Positions 31,819 to 38,898 of a stretch of 38,898 nucleotides of DNA are shown here, in pieces. Position 1 is the stretch's first letter, and every line of letters starts with the position of its first letter. The stretch is from Candidatus Rokubacteria bacterium 13_1_40CM_68_15 (GTDB taxonomy: Bacteria > Methylomirabilota > Methylomirabilia > Rokubacteriales > CSP1-6). The notes beneath the pieces are model-generated. The model did not search any database. It was not told the origin of the DNA and saw only the letters and a list, made by a program, of their open reading frames with translations. The stretch spans positions 1 through 38,898 of the forward strand of contig MNEG01000108.1 in NCBI GenBank assembly GCA_001917585.1. The letters are read 5' to 3'. A program made the translations under genes and the position numbers.

Positions 31819-31892
31819 ATATTCCAACTCATAGCCTCTGGCCCGCGCGTTGCAGTACATGGGCTGACTGCGGCGCCTGGGAGGCCCTCATC

Positions 31893-32108
31893 GTGAAAGG
31901 CGTGTACAGGCAGTTGCAAAACTTCATGAGCGTGCACGAAGGCTGCGGTCCGAACGCCGTGGCCGTCGATGCCGTGCCTCCGCCCAGTCCCGAGGGTTAC
32001 AACCTCTCGGCGTGCTGCGACTGCGGGGCGACCTTCCAGCGCTGGGTCAGCGCCGAGGACGCGCGGCACGACATGATCTTCACGACCCTGCTCGTTTCCT
32101 GGAACTGA
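31893..32108 (+). CDS. small hypothetical protein with CxxC-type cysteines
   Basis: A 71-residue protein, no family recognised. GTG 31893 has a good GGGAGG 8 bases upstream, the best argument for it being real; an in-frame ATG at 31800 would give 102 residues but without support. The sequence has one cysteine in HEGCGPN and a cluster in NLSACCDCGATFQRWV, suggesting a metal-binding knuckle, and ends in HDMIFTTLLVSWN. It sits between two SDR genes. The stretch 31725-31892 otherwise contains only the possible RidA remnant. Confidence 0.5.
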   Translation: MKGVYRQLQNFMSVHEGCGPNAVAVDAVPPPSPEGYNLSACCDCGATFQRWVSAEDARHDMIFTTLLVSWN

Positions 32109-32121
32109 CCCCTCGACCGCG

Positions 32122-32984
32122 TCACCACACGAAGCCGTAACGCCGGCGCATCAGGTCGAGATACTCCTCGTCCGACATCTGACGGCCCGTCGCGACGTAC
32201 TCCTCGTCGGTCAGCCGCTGCCGGCCTTCCGTCAGGCGCCTGGCGTCCTCGCCCACCAGCCAGCGTAGCTTCGGCTCTGAGGTCGTCACGGCCTCGTAAA
32301 TGACGGTCGCCACGTCCGAGGGCTGGCTCGGCGTCTTCATCTGCATCTGGTAGAAGAGCAGCAATCGGTGGACGTGGACGCGGTAGGGAGAGGCGGGATC
32401 GGCGAACCGCCTGGCCTTGCCGAAGATCGGCGTGACGACGACGCCCGGCTCGACGACGGCCACGCGGATTCCGAAGGCCAGGGCTTCCTGCGCCAGTGCC
32501 TCGCTCGCCGCCTCCAGCGCGTGCTTGACCGCCGAGTAGTGGCCGTGGCCGGCGATGGCGACCCGACCGGCGATCGAGCTCACGTTCACGATGGCGCCGC
32601 TACGCCGCTGCCGCATCCCGGGCAGCACCGCCTGGATCATGCGGACGGCGCCGAAGTAGTTCGTCTCGAACATGGCCTTCGCGAACTCGATCGGCACGTC
32701 CTCGATCGGCCCGCCACCACCGATCCCCGCGTTGTTCACGAGGACGTCGATGTGGCCCGAGCGCGCGATCACCTCCTGCACACCCCGCCGCACGGACGCA
32801 TCGTCATCGACGTCGAGCGTCAGCGGAGAAATCTTCAGCTTGTCCGTCTCGATCGCCGCCATGAGATCGGCGGCGGTGGCCATGGTGTGAACGCCCGCAT
32901 GAACCTCGGCCCCGAGCCGTGCGAAGTGAAGCGCGGTGGCGAGGCCGATGCCGCTGCTGCAACCCGTGATCAGGACGACGACAT
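32122..32984 (-). CDS. short-chain dehydrogenase/reductase (apparent frameshift at the very start)
   Basis: Classical SDR. The coenzyme motif TGCSSGIGLATALHFARLG, then DVLVNNAGIGGGG, catalytic Ser in VNVSSIAGRV and YSAVKHALEAAS are all present. The literal frame has no ATG/GTG/TTG before the coenzyme motif; the first in-frame ATG (32883) would delete it. ATG 32984, with GGAGG 6 bases upstream, starts in a different frame that stops after four codons (MSSS). Adding one base near 32973-32978 (for example TCGGTCC for TCGTCC) joins it to VLITG and gives 287 residues. A one-base deletion in the sequence is therefore likely. The long C-terminal tail (DEEYLDLMRRRYGFVW) is unusual for a minimal SDR. 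Confidence 0.82.
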
Positions 32985-33010
32985 GGACACCTCCGATTCA
33001 CGTCGAGAGG

Positions 33011-34519
33011 TCAGGCGGCCGCCGACGCCGGTGCCGCGCGGCGGCGCAGGCCAGCGAGCAGCGGGGGCCCGGCGAGCACGAGGGCGCCGATGAGGAGGAG
33101 GACGAGGCTCAGCGGACGGAACATGAGCAGGCGCCAGTCCCCGTGGGCCATGAAGAGGGTCTGGCGCAGCGTCTTCTCCATGATCGGCCCGAGCACCACG
33201 GCGACGATGAGCGGCGCGGGATCGATCCGCATCTTGCGGAAGGCGTAGCCCAGCAACCCCGTCGCCACCAGCACCCACACGTCGAGCATGCTGTTGTTGA
33301 GGCTGAACGCGCCGACCAGGCGGAGCAGGAGCACGAACGTCGAGAGGATGTGCTGGGGGATTCTCAGGATCGAGACGAAGAGTCCGACGAGCGGCAGGTT
33401 CAGGATGAGCAGCAGCACGTTGCCGACGTACATGCTCGCCACCACGCCCCAGAACACCTCCGGCTGGTTTGCGATCAGCAGCGGCCCCGGCTGGATCCCG
33501 TGGATGACGAGGGCGCCGAGCAGGATGGCGGTGGCCGGAGCGAACGGAATACCGAGCGAGAGGAGCGGGACCATGGCTCCCGCGGTGGCGCCGTTGTTGG
33601 CGGACTCGGGCCCGGCCACGCCCTCGATGGCGCCGGTGCCGAAGCGCTCAGGCGTCTTCGAGACTCGCCGCTCGATCGTGTAGGAGATGAAGGTGGCAAG
33701 CACGGTGGCGGGACCGGGGATGAGGCCCGTGAGGAAACCGACGACGGAGCCGCGCGCGATCGGCCACGACGACATTCGCCATTCCGTGCGGGTCGGGAAC
33801 AGCTCACGGAACCTCACCCGCTCGATGACCGCCTTCTTCACACCCTCCTCGGCGAGCACGAGCACCTCGGCCACGCCATAGAGGCCCATGATGACGGGCA
33901 CCAGCTCGATACCCTGGGAGAGCTGGACGGAGCCGAAGGTGAATCGACGCACGCCCGAAATTGGCTCCATGCCGACGGTGCCGATGGCGAGCCCGAGTCC
34001 CACCATCAGGAAAGCCATGAGCACAGAGCCACCGGACAGGCGCGAGAGGATCGCGAGTCCCATCACCGTCAGTGCGAAGTACTCGGGAGGACCGAACTGC
34101 AGCGCGAGGTCGGCGAGCCAGGAGGAGAACAGCACAATGCCGACGACGCCGCCAGAGCCGGCCACGAAGGATCCCATGGCGGACACGGCGAGGGCCGCCC
34201 CCGCCCGCCCCTTCCGCGCCATCTGATAGCCGTCGATCGCGGTCACCACGGAGGCGGCCTCGCCGGGCACGTTGACGAGGATCGAGGTGGTCGACCCGCC
34301 GTACATCGACCCGTAGTAGATGCCCGCCAGCATGATGAGGGCCGTCGCTGGCGAGAGCGCGAACGTCGAGGGCAGGAGGAGGGCCATCGCGCCCACGGGT
34401 CCGATGCCAGGCAGGATCCCGACGATCGTCCCGATGATCACGCCAATGAAGCAGGCGAAGAGATTCACCGGGGTCAGGGCCACGCCGAAGCCGTACAGCA
34501 GTCCTTCGACGGTTCCCAT
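33011..34519 (-). CDS. tctA: tripartite tricarboxylate transporter large permease subunit (second copy)
   Basis: A 502-residue membrane subunit with about 11-12 helices. It shares the diagnostic GTIVGILPGIGPVGAMALLL, GIYYGSMYGGSTTSILVNVP and GPESANNGATAGAMVPLLSL stretches with the TctA at 12385-13914 but is diverged along its whole length, so it is a paralogue from a separate acquisition or an old duplication. ATG 34519 is chosen (GTG 34522 directly precedes it). It follows tctB by 13 bases and ends the tctC-tctB-tctA operon, 26 bases before the downstream SDR start on the same strand. Confidence 0.95.
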   Translation of the reverse strand: MGTVEGLLYGFGVALTPVNLFACFIGVIIGTIVGILPGIGPVGAMALLLPSTFALSPATALIMLAGIYYGSMYGGSTTSILVNVPGEAASVVTAIDGYQMARKGRAGAALAVSAMGSFVAGSGGVVGIVLFSSWLADLALQFGPPEYFALTVMGLAILSRLSGGSVLMAFLMVGLGLAIGTVGMEPISGVRRFTFGSVQLSQGIELVPVIMGLYGVAEVLVLAEEGVKKAVIERVRFRELFPTRTEWRMSSWPIARGSVVGFLTGLIPGPATVLATFISYTIERRVSKTPERFGTGAIEGVAGPESANNGATAGAMVPLLSLGIPFAPATAILLGALVIHGIQPGPLLIANQPEVFWGVVASMYVGNVLLLILNLPLVGLFVSILRIPQHILSTFVLLLRLVGAFSLNNSMLDVWVLVATGLLGYAFRKMRIDPAPLIVAVVLGPIMEKTLRQTLFMAHGDWRLLMFRPLSLVLLLIGALVLAGPPLLAGLRRRAAPASAAA

Positions 34520-34532
34520 CACACGGTGCCCA

Positions 34533-34985
34533 TCAGTCGAAGAGGGCGCTGCGAGGCAGCGGAACCGCCAGCAGCACGGCGAAGACGTAGTAGGAAACGA
34601 GCGCGCTCACGACAGCGATCACTGCGGTCACCACCCACCGTCCCCCGCCCAGGCGGCGGAGAAGCCAGGCCACGAAGACGGCGGCGGCGAGCGGATAGCC
34701 GGCGTACGGGAGAATGAGGCAGAACGCGATCAGCCCGGCGACCGTCGCCAGGACGCGCGCCCGGTCGTCCGCCGGCATCGTTCCCCCGGAGCGCCCATCC
34801 TCGCTCGCCTGACGAAACGTGTGGACTGCGAAGAGTGCGCACACGAGACAGAGCAGGACGCCGACGGCGACGGGAAAGAAGCCGGCGCCCGGCCGGGCCC
34901 CGGAGCCGAAAGGAAACGTGGCTGCGCCGGCCAGGTACAGCCCGCTTGCCCCGAGCCAGGCCAGCGCTGCCACGCGCCTGGTCAC
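34533..34985 (-). CDS. tctB: tripartite tricarboxylate transporter small permease subunit (second copy)
   Basis: A 150-residue small membrane subunit with about four helices. TFPFGSGARPGAGFFPVAVG after helix 1 is the typical TctB pattern, and the C-terminal VFAVLLAVPLPRSALFD matches the end of the family and of the first copy (VPLPRGPF). It starts at GTG 34985, two bases after the tctC stop, with a weak AAGAGA upstream. Longer in-frame starts upstream overlap tctC and are not credible. Confidence 0.9.
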   Translation of the reverse strand: MTRRVAALAWLGASGLYLAGAATFPFGSGARPGAGFFPVAVGVLLCLVCALFAVHTFRQASEDGRSGGTMPADDRARVLATVAGLIAFCLILPYAGYPLAAAVFVAWLLRRLGGGRWVVTAVIAVVSALVSYYVFAVLLAVPLPRSALFD

Positions 34986-34987
34986 AT

Positions 34988-35952
34988 CTATCTCTTCAGC
35001 ATCCCGACGCGTTCGAGGATGTCGGTGTGCTTTCGGTACTCCTCCCAGAGATCCCCGCGCAGCTTGTCGCCGGGGCGGTAGTCGACGTCGATCACGCGTG
35101 CCTTCGCGAAGCTCGCGAAAGCGACGTCCTCCAGCGAAGCCTTTGCCGCATCGTGAAGGTAGCGAACGATCTTCTCGGGCGTGCTCTTCGGAGCCAGCAG
35201 GAGGAAGTGGAACCGCGTCTGGACGTCGTAACCGACTTCTTTGCACGTCGGCACGTCGGGAAAGACGGCGTTGCGGGCGGGCTGAAAGACGGTGAGCAGG
35301 CGCATCTTCTTCGCTTCCACGAGCGGCCGCACCTCACCGGGCTGGGCCACGATGGCTTCGATGTGGCCACCGAGCAGCGCTGGGCTGCCTTCCGCCCAGC
35401 CCGCGAAGGGCACGTGAGTCAGCTTTACACTGGCGGCGTGCATCAGCTCTTCGAGCGCGAGATGGCTTCCTGTCCCCTCACCGGGGAGCCCACGCGGAAC
35501 TTCCCGGGTGTCGCGCGCGCGGCATTGACGAATTCCTGGACCGTCTTCCAGGGTGCATCCTGGCGCACGGCCAGAAGTGGCGACCACGAGACGAGATTGA
35601 TGAACGGGACATAGTCATCGGGCGTCCGGTACGGGAGGTCGGTGAGCTGGGGCTGGATGATGAGGTTCGCCGCCGCCACGAGGCCGAAGGTGTAGCCGTC
35701 CGGCCTGGCGCTGATGATCTCGGTGGCGCCGATCGTCCCGCCGGCGCCCGAGCGGTTGACCACGGCGAGTCCTTTTGGAAATTTCTTCTTCATCCCCTCC
35801 ACGACGGCGCGCAGGACGACGTCGGCGAGCCCGCCGGCGGGGAACCCCACGATGGCATTCGTCGGCCGGTCCGGATATTCGGCGCGGGCGGGAGCCGCCA
35901 GCGCGCACGCAATGCTCAAGAGAACGACCCCGACGACTCCGGAACGCATCAT
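34988..35952 (-). CDS. tctC: tripartite tricarboxylate transporter substrate-binding protein (second copy; apparent frameshift)
   Basis: Bug-family periplasmic binding protein. It has a signal peptide (residues 1-24, ending PARA) followed by the Bug block YPDRPTNAIVGFPAGGLADV, then VVNRSGAGGTIGATEIISARPDG. The literal frame breaks after PGKFRVGSP near 35485. The remainder (GEGTGSHLALEELMHAASVK, LTHVPFAGWAEGSPALLGGH, FPDVPTCKEVGYDVQTRF) continues in the neighbouring frame to TAG 34988. Adding one C to CC at 35481-35482 restores a 321-residue protein, the normal length. ATG 35952 follows a GGAG. It is first in a tctC-tctB-tctA operon, unlike the B-A-C order of the set at 11408-14368. Confidence 0.87.
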
Positions 35953-35980
35953 CGGCACCACTCCGTTGGGCGCTCATTCT

Positions 35981-36020
35981 ATGCGATTCGGCCACTGGCT
36001 ATGCGCTTCGGCCACTGGCG
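35981..36020. repeat. 20-base tandem duplication
   Basis: Two adjacent copies, ATGCGATTCGGCCACTGGCT (35981-36000) and ATGCGCTTCGGCCACTGGCG (36001-36020), 18 of 20 bases identical. They lie 29 bases upstream of the second tctC start, in its presumed promoter region. Confidence 0.8.
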
Positions 36021-36214
36021 ACCGGTCGAGCGGATGCAGGATCAGCTCGCTCGGCGGTGCGGGTTCGTGTCAGGGAAGCTGACGCACTCACCCTTCGGTG
36101 GCGCGCCCCCACTTGCTAACAGGCGTCACATCGATCCTTCCTGGTTCGGCGTGCTCCTTGCACCACCAGCCGTCGACTCGGGCTCTGGTCTTTCTCATTA
36201 GAGGAAGAGCGACG

Positions 36215-36247
36215 CCGTTCGCCGGCACCCTCCCGTCCGGCGAACGG
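36215..36247. repeat. perfect 11-base inverted repeat upstream of hsp20
   Basis: Arms CCGTTCGCCGG (36215-36225) and CCGGCGAACGG (36237-36247) with an 11-base spacer, about 90 bases before the Hsp20 start. It could be an operator or a hairpin. It does not match the CIRCE sequence of HrcA, although arm length and spacing are similar. The 385 bases between the tctC start and the Hsp20 start hold no other gene I can support. Confidence 0.55.
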
Positions 36248-36337
36248 CCGTCGTTCTTCGGTCCCCTCGCCTCCTTGACCTCTCGCAGTATGATCGCTAC
36301 CAGAAGCACCTCCGATGTTCAGTGTGGTACCGAGCCA

Positions 36338-36808
36338 ATGAGGTTTGACATGCCAGGACAAGTCCAATCGTTGCCGCTTCGCGTGTATCGGACCGATCAC
36401 CGGATCATGGTCGTCGCACCCATGCCCGGCCTCGAGCCTACCGACATCTCGATCACGGTGACCGGTGAGCGAGTCACGATCCAGGGCAGAGAGCGAGGAC
36501 CGCACCAGCATGACCGCGATCTTGTCCTGGCGCAGTGGGCCATCGGTCCGTACGAGGGCCACGTTGCGCTGCCTGAGCCCGTCGAAGGTGCGCTGACCAA
36601 CGCCACCTATGGAAACGGTGTGCTCGTTCTCGCGCTGCCGAAGGTTGCGCCCGGCCAGCACGGCGTTGCGGCAGAGATCAGGCTCGCCCCGATCGCCGCC
36701 ACGCGAGGCGAGCGCGTCGGCCACGTCAGCCGCACGGTGAGACCGGCGACAACCGAGGAGCATGTGCGCCAGCATCGACGCCGCGCGGTCGCGATACCTC
36801 ACGGTTAG
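36338..36808 (+). CDS. Hsp20/alpha-crystallin family small heat-shock protein
   Basis: ATP-independent holdase chaperone, 156 residues. The alpha-crystallin core runs from about residue 15 to 110: MVVAPMPGLEPTDISITVTG, VTIQGRERG, the AQWAIGPYEGHVALPEPVEG strand region (replacing the usual R-F-x-R-x-F-x-LP) and the family-defining end NGVLVLALPKVAPG. The tail is long, basic and probably disordered. ATG 36338 or ATG 36350 could be the start; neither has a strong Shine-Dalgarno. It stands alone, with an inverted repeat upstream and a weak GGCGGG/CCCGCC hairpin (36821-36843) downstream. Confidence 0.85.
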   Translation: MRFDMPGQVQSLPLRVYRTDHRIMVVAPMPGLEPTDISITVTGERVTIQGRERGPHQHDRDLVLAQWAIGPYEGHVALPEPVEGALTNATYGNGVLVLALPKVAPGQHGVAAEIRLAPIAATRGERVGHVSRTVRPATTEEHVRQHRRRAVAIPHG

Positions 36809-37126
36809 GATCTGAGGTCAGGCGGGAAGAATCCTCGCCCGCCTCCTTCGTGAGCGCTCGTCGCGACGATGAGCGATGCACCCGTCGCGGCGTACCCGGA
36901 GATCCTCCCTACAGCACGATTGCACAGTGACCTACAGGCCAGTTGCACAGTGCTGCACGCATACGGTAGGGAACAACTGGGCCCCTTCTGAAGGGCAATC
37001 GTCGGCAATCGCGGAGTTGGGTCGCATTCGGTTAAATGGTACGGTTCTCGCTTACGCCGTACGATCCAGTATCTCGACGAACCCCTTTGATGTTCGGTGC
37101 TGCTCGACCGCGGCCATCAGGGGACG
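36809..37126. other. intergenic region with a 23-base tandem repeat
   Basis: No gene is supported here. Besides the weak hairpin after hsp20, it holds two adjacent 23-base units at 36908-36930 and 36931-36953, about 18 of 23 bases identical, both starting CCTACAG and both containing TTGCACAGTG. These could be tandem binding sites for a regulator of hsp20 or of the downstream small gene. Confidence 0.5.
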
Positions 37127-37357
37127 ATGCCGGCACCACAACGAGCACGAACCACCTACTCGATCGTCCCTGCGCAACTCCGCATCGGCGACCGGTTTAC
37201 TGACGCGGATGGCGTGTGGGAGATCGTCTCCCAGCCCGTCACCCTCAAACAACGGGACGAGGTGCGCGCCCGGGTTCAGCGCCCCGGCAGTCCTGGCACG
37301 GCGCGACAGATCGCGTGGCCAGCATATGAGAAATTAACGATCACGCGCGCACTATGA
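37127..37357 (+). CDS. small hypothetical protein
   Basis: A 76-residue protein with no recognised family. The central segment LRIGDRFTDADGVWEIVSQP then EVRARVQRPGSPGTARQIAW and YEKLTITR looks like a compact beta-rich fold with clear residue alternation, and composition fits real coding. ATG 37127 has AGGGGA shortly upstream. An ATG or other start at 37097 would add ten residues. It lies alone between hsp20 and the convergent kinase gene. The 93 bases to the kinase stop contain nothing recognisable. Confidence 0.5.
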   Translation: MPAPQRARTTYSIVPAQLRIGDRFTDADGVWEIVSQPVTLKQRDEVRARVQRPGSPGTARQIAWPAYEKLTITRAL

Positions 37358-37450
37358 GCATGTACGGGATGTGAGAGCAGCAGGACCGTCCTCGCCGTAT
37401 TCCTGGCCCTGCTCCAGTTCGCGGGGGTCGCAGCCAGCGGCTGGACCTTT

Positions 37451-38898
37451 CTAAGTCCCGGCCGCGGCTGCACCTCGGTCTTTGTTCAGCAGACTCGCGA
37501 TCGCCGCGACCAGGTGGGCCGGTTCGAGTGGCTTCGCGACGTGCATCTGGAACCCGGACGATAGCGCTCGCGTTCGATCTTCGGCGCGAGCGTAGGCGGT
37601 CACGGCAAGGGCCGGAATCGACCGCCCGCGATCGGCTTCCAGGCTTCGTAGCTTTTGGATCAGCGTGTATCCGTCGTCACCCGGCAGTCCGATGTCGCTG
37701 ACCAGAATGTCTGGGTGCCACCGTTCCACCTGCTCGAATGCCTCCTCGGCGCTGGCGGCCGCCATGACCTCAGCCCCTGAGGACCGCAGCACGATGCGCA
37801 AGAGTTCGCGGGCGTCGGCCTCGTCGTCAACGACCAAAACGCGCAGACCCTTCAGGACCGCCGGCCGGACGATCGTGTCGCCGTCGAGCGGGCGGCGCTC
37901 CGGTTCTGGCGCGACCGCGCCGACGCGGGCGGCAGTCAACGGGAGATCGACCGTGAAGCTCGCCCCACGACCCTCCCCCGGGCTTTCGGCCCGCACGACG
38001 CCCCCGTGGAGTTCGACGATGTGCCGCACGATAGCGAGCCCCAGCCCGAGGCCGCCATGTCGGCGGCCGATCGACGTCTCCTCTTGCCGGAAGCGGTCGA
38101 ACACGAACGGGAGGAGTTCACGTGGGATCCCTTTGCCCGTATCGCTCACGGTGATTCGTGCCACGGAGTCGGCACGCTCCAGTCCGACGTCCACCCGGCC
38201 GCCGCTCGGCGTGAACTTGATGGCGTTGGTCAAGAGGTTCCAGACGACCTGCTGCAGCCGATCGGGATCGGCCGGGACCGGGCCGAGGCACGGGTCCAGG
38301 CTCGCCTCCAACCGGATCGCCTTCGCGTCGGCCGCCGCCTGCACCGCTTCCATCGCCGCCACGACGACGGAAACGAGATCGACCGACACGATATCCAGGC
38401 GGAGCTTGCCCGTGATGATGCGGGAAACGTCGAGCAGGTCTTCGATGAGCTGGGCAAGGACGCGGGTGTTTCGTTCGATGATCTCTGGCCCCCGGCGGGC
38501 GCCCGTGGGATCGAGCGTCCCGGAGCGAAGCAGGCGCACCCATCCCAGAATGGCGTTGAGCGGCGTGCGGAGCTCGTGGGACAACGTGGCGAGGAATTCG
38601 TCCTTGGCGCGGTTCGCGTCGTCCAGCTTGCGACGTGACTCCTCCAGGTCGCGGACGACCATCTCGTAGGCGCGCATGTCACGCAGGATGCCAATCGCGC
38701 CGATCACGGTGTCGTCGGCGTCGCGCAGCGCCGAGGCATTCAGCGTCGTGGGGATGATTTCCCCGGAGGCGCTCCGCGGATTCAGCCGCGCATTTCGGGT
38801 GATGCCGCGGACCACCACCTCACGAAGCGCGGCCATGAACTCCCGCGTCTCGTCGACGCTGATGAAGCGGGACAGCGACTGCTCGAGGACTTCGTCCT
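37451..38898 (-). CDS. hybrid sensor histidine kinase with PAS and receiver domain (5' end outside window)
   Basis: About 482 residues are visible; the frame is open to the window edge, so the N-terminal sensor part is missing. The order is the end of a PAS domain (SGEIIPTTLNASALRDADDT), HisKA with the phospho-acceptor His in FLATLSHELRTPLNAILGWV, and HATPase_c with the N box LLTNAIKFTP, G1 SDTGKGIP and G2 GGLGLGLAIVRHI. A C-terminal receiver follows: LRVLVVDDEADARE, phospho-acceptor Asp in ILVSDIGLPGDDGY, conserved Lys in MHVAKPLEP. All catalytic boxes are intact. No separate output regulator or Hpt domain is visible. It converges on the small gene at 37127. Confidence 0.92.
   Translation of the reverse strand, partial: DEVLEQSLSRFISVDETREFMAALREVVVRGITRNARLNPRSASGEIIPTTLNASALRDADDTVIGAIGILRDMRAYEMVVRDLEESRRKLDDANRAKDEFLATLSHELRTPLNAILGWVRLLRSGTLDPTGARRGPEIIERNTRVLAQLIEDLLDVSRIITGKLRLDIVSVDLVSVVVAAMEAVQAAADAKAIRLEASLDPCLGPVPADPDRLQQVVWNLLTNAIKFTPSGGRVDVGLERADSVARITVSDTGKGIPRELLPFVFDRFRQEETSIGRRHGGLGLGLAIVRHIVELHGGVVRAESPGEGRGASFTVDLPLTAARVGAVAPEPERRPLDGDTIVRPAVLKGLRVLVVDDEADARELLRIVLRSSGAEVMAAASAEEAFEQVERWHPDILVSDIGLPGDDGYTLIQKLRSLEADRGRSIPALAVTAYARAEDRTRALSSGFQMHVAKPLEPAHLVAAIASLLNKDRGAAAAGT

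Noticed and set aside
36290-36330. TTGACC / TATGAT as an hsp20 promoter
   Set aside because: Only eight bases separate the two elements, far too few for a sigma-70 promoter.
37665-38669. 334-residue plus-strand frame opposite the histidine kinase
   Set aside because: Ser/Arg-rich shadow; the minus-strand kinase has all catalytic boxes.
1-38898. CRISPR arrays, tRNA or rRNA genes, transposases, prophage genes, toxin-antitoxin or defence genes
   Set aside because: None found by eye on either strand. Without a tRNA scan, a degenerate tRNA could still be missed.

Overview
This is a GC-rich (about two thirds G+C), gene-dense bacterial chromosome segment. It has short intergenic gaps, many 4-base ATGA/GTGA gene overlaps, and long antisense open frames that are only shadows of high-GC coding. 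There are two Bug-type tripartite tricarboxylate transporter sets, a TAXI/TRAP binding protein, an NMT1-type ABC importer, an LLM flavin enzyme and the futalosine route to menaquinone. That mix suggests an uncultured soil or sediment bacterium, for example of the Rokubacteria/Methylomirabilota type. The assignment is inference from gene content; no rRNA or other marker gene is present.

Layout. Positions 1-2555 (minus) hold an Asp/Glu-racemase-like protein, a DAO-family FAD oxidoreductase and the start of a TAXI binding protein, probably one catabolic operon. Positions 2597-5776 (plus) hold an ABC ATPase, permease and NMT1-like binding protein followed by inorganic pyrophosphatase; this stretch carries four apparent one-base homopolymer frameshifts. 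Positions 5743-11360 (minus) form a compact run: peptide deformylase, an atypical receiver protein, a ferritin-like protein, a SirB1-like protein, an M48 lipoprotein peptidase with TPRs, and a Cache/HAMP adenylate cyclase. Positions 11408-14368 (minus) are tctB-tctA-tctC. Positions 14550-17594 (minus) hold a methyltransferase, queG, a small Gln/Pro-rich protein, a HEAT-repeat protein and a VOC protein. Positions 17593-19355 (plus) hold a metallo-beta-lactamase-fold hydrolase and an LLM oxidoreductase.

Positions 19364-23183 (minus) contain two MaoC/hotdog proteins and ilvD. Between ilvD and a CPA2-type cation/proton antiporter gene lies a clear fluoride riboswitch (crcB motif) with its own intrinsic terminator. 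Positions 23382-26541 (minus) are a sugar-type ABC importer (binding protein and two permeases, no ATPase). Positions 26686-29699 hold mqnE and mqnC (plus) facing mqnD (minus). Then come a PHP-domain protein, a secreted hypothetical protein, two SDR enzymes (both frameshifted), a small CxxC protein, a second tct set (tctC-tctB-tctA; tctC frameshifted), an Hsp20, a small hypothetical protein and a hybrid histidine kinase cut by the window end.

The strongest non-gene signal is the riboswitch at 20535-20592: helices, pseudoknot and a mutually exclusive terminator can all be drawn. Seven apparent one-base indels, most at short homopolymers, occur in genes that are otherwise intact and full length. 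Sequencing or consensus error explains them more easily than decay. I saw no convincing new multi-gene system; most of the window is ordinary metabolism and transport.
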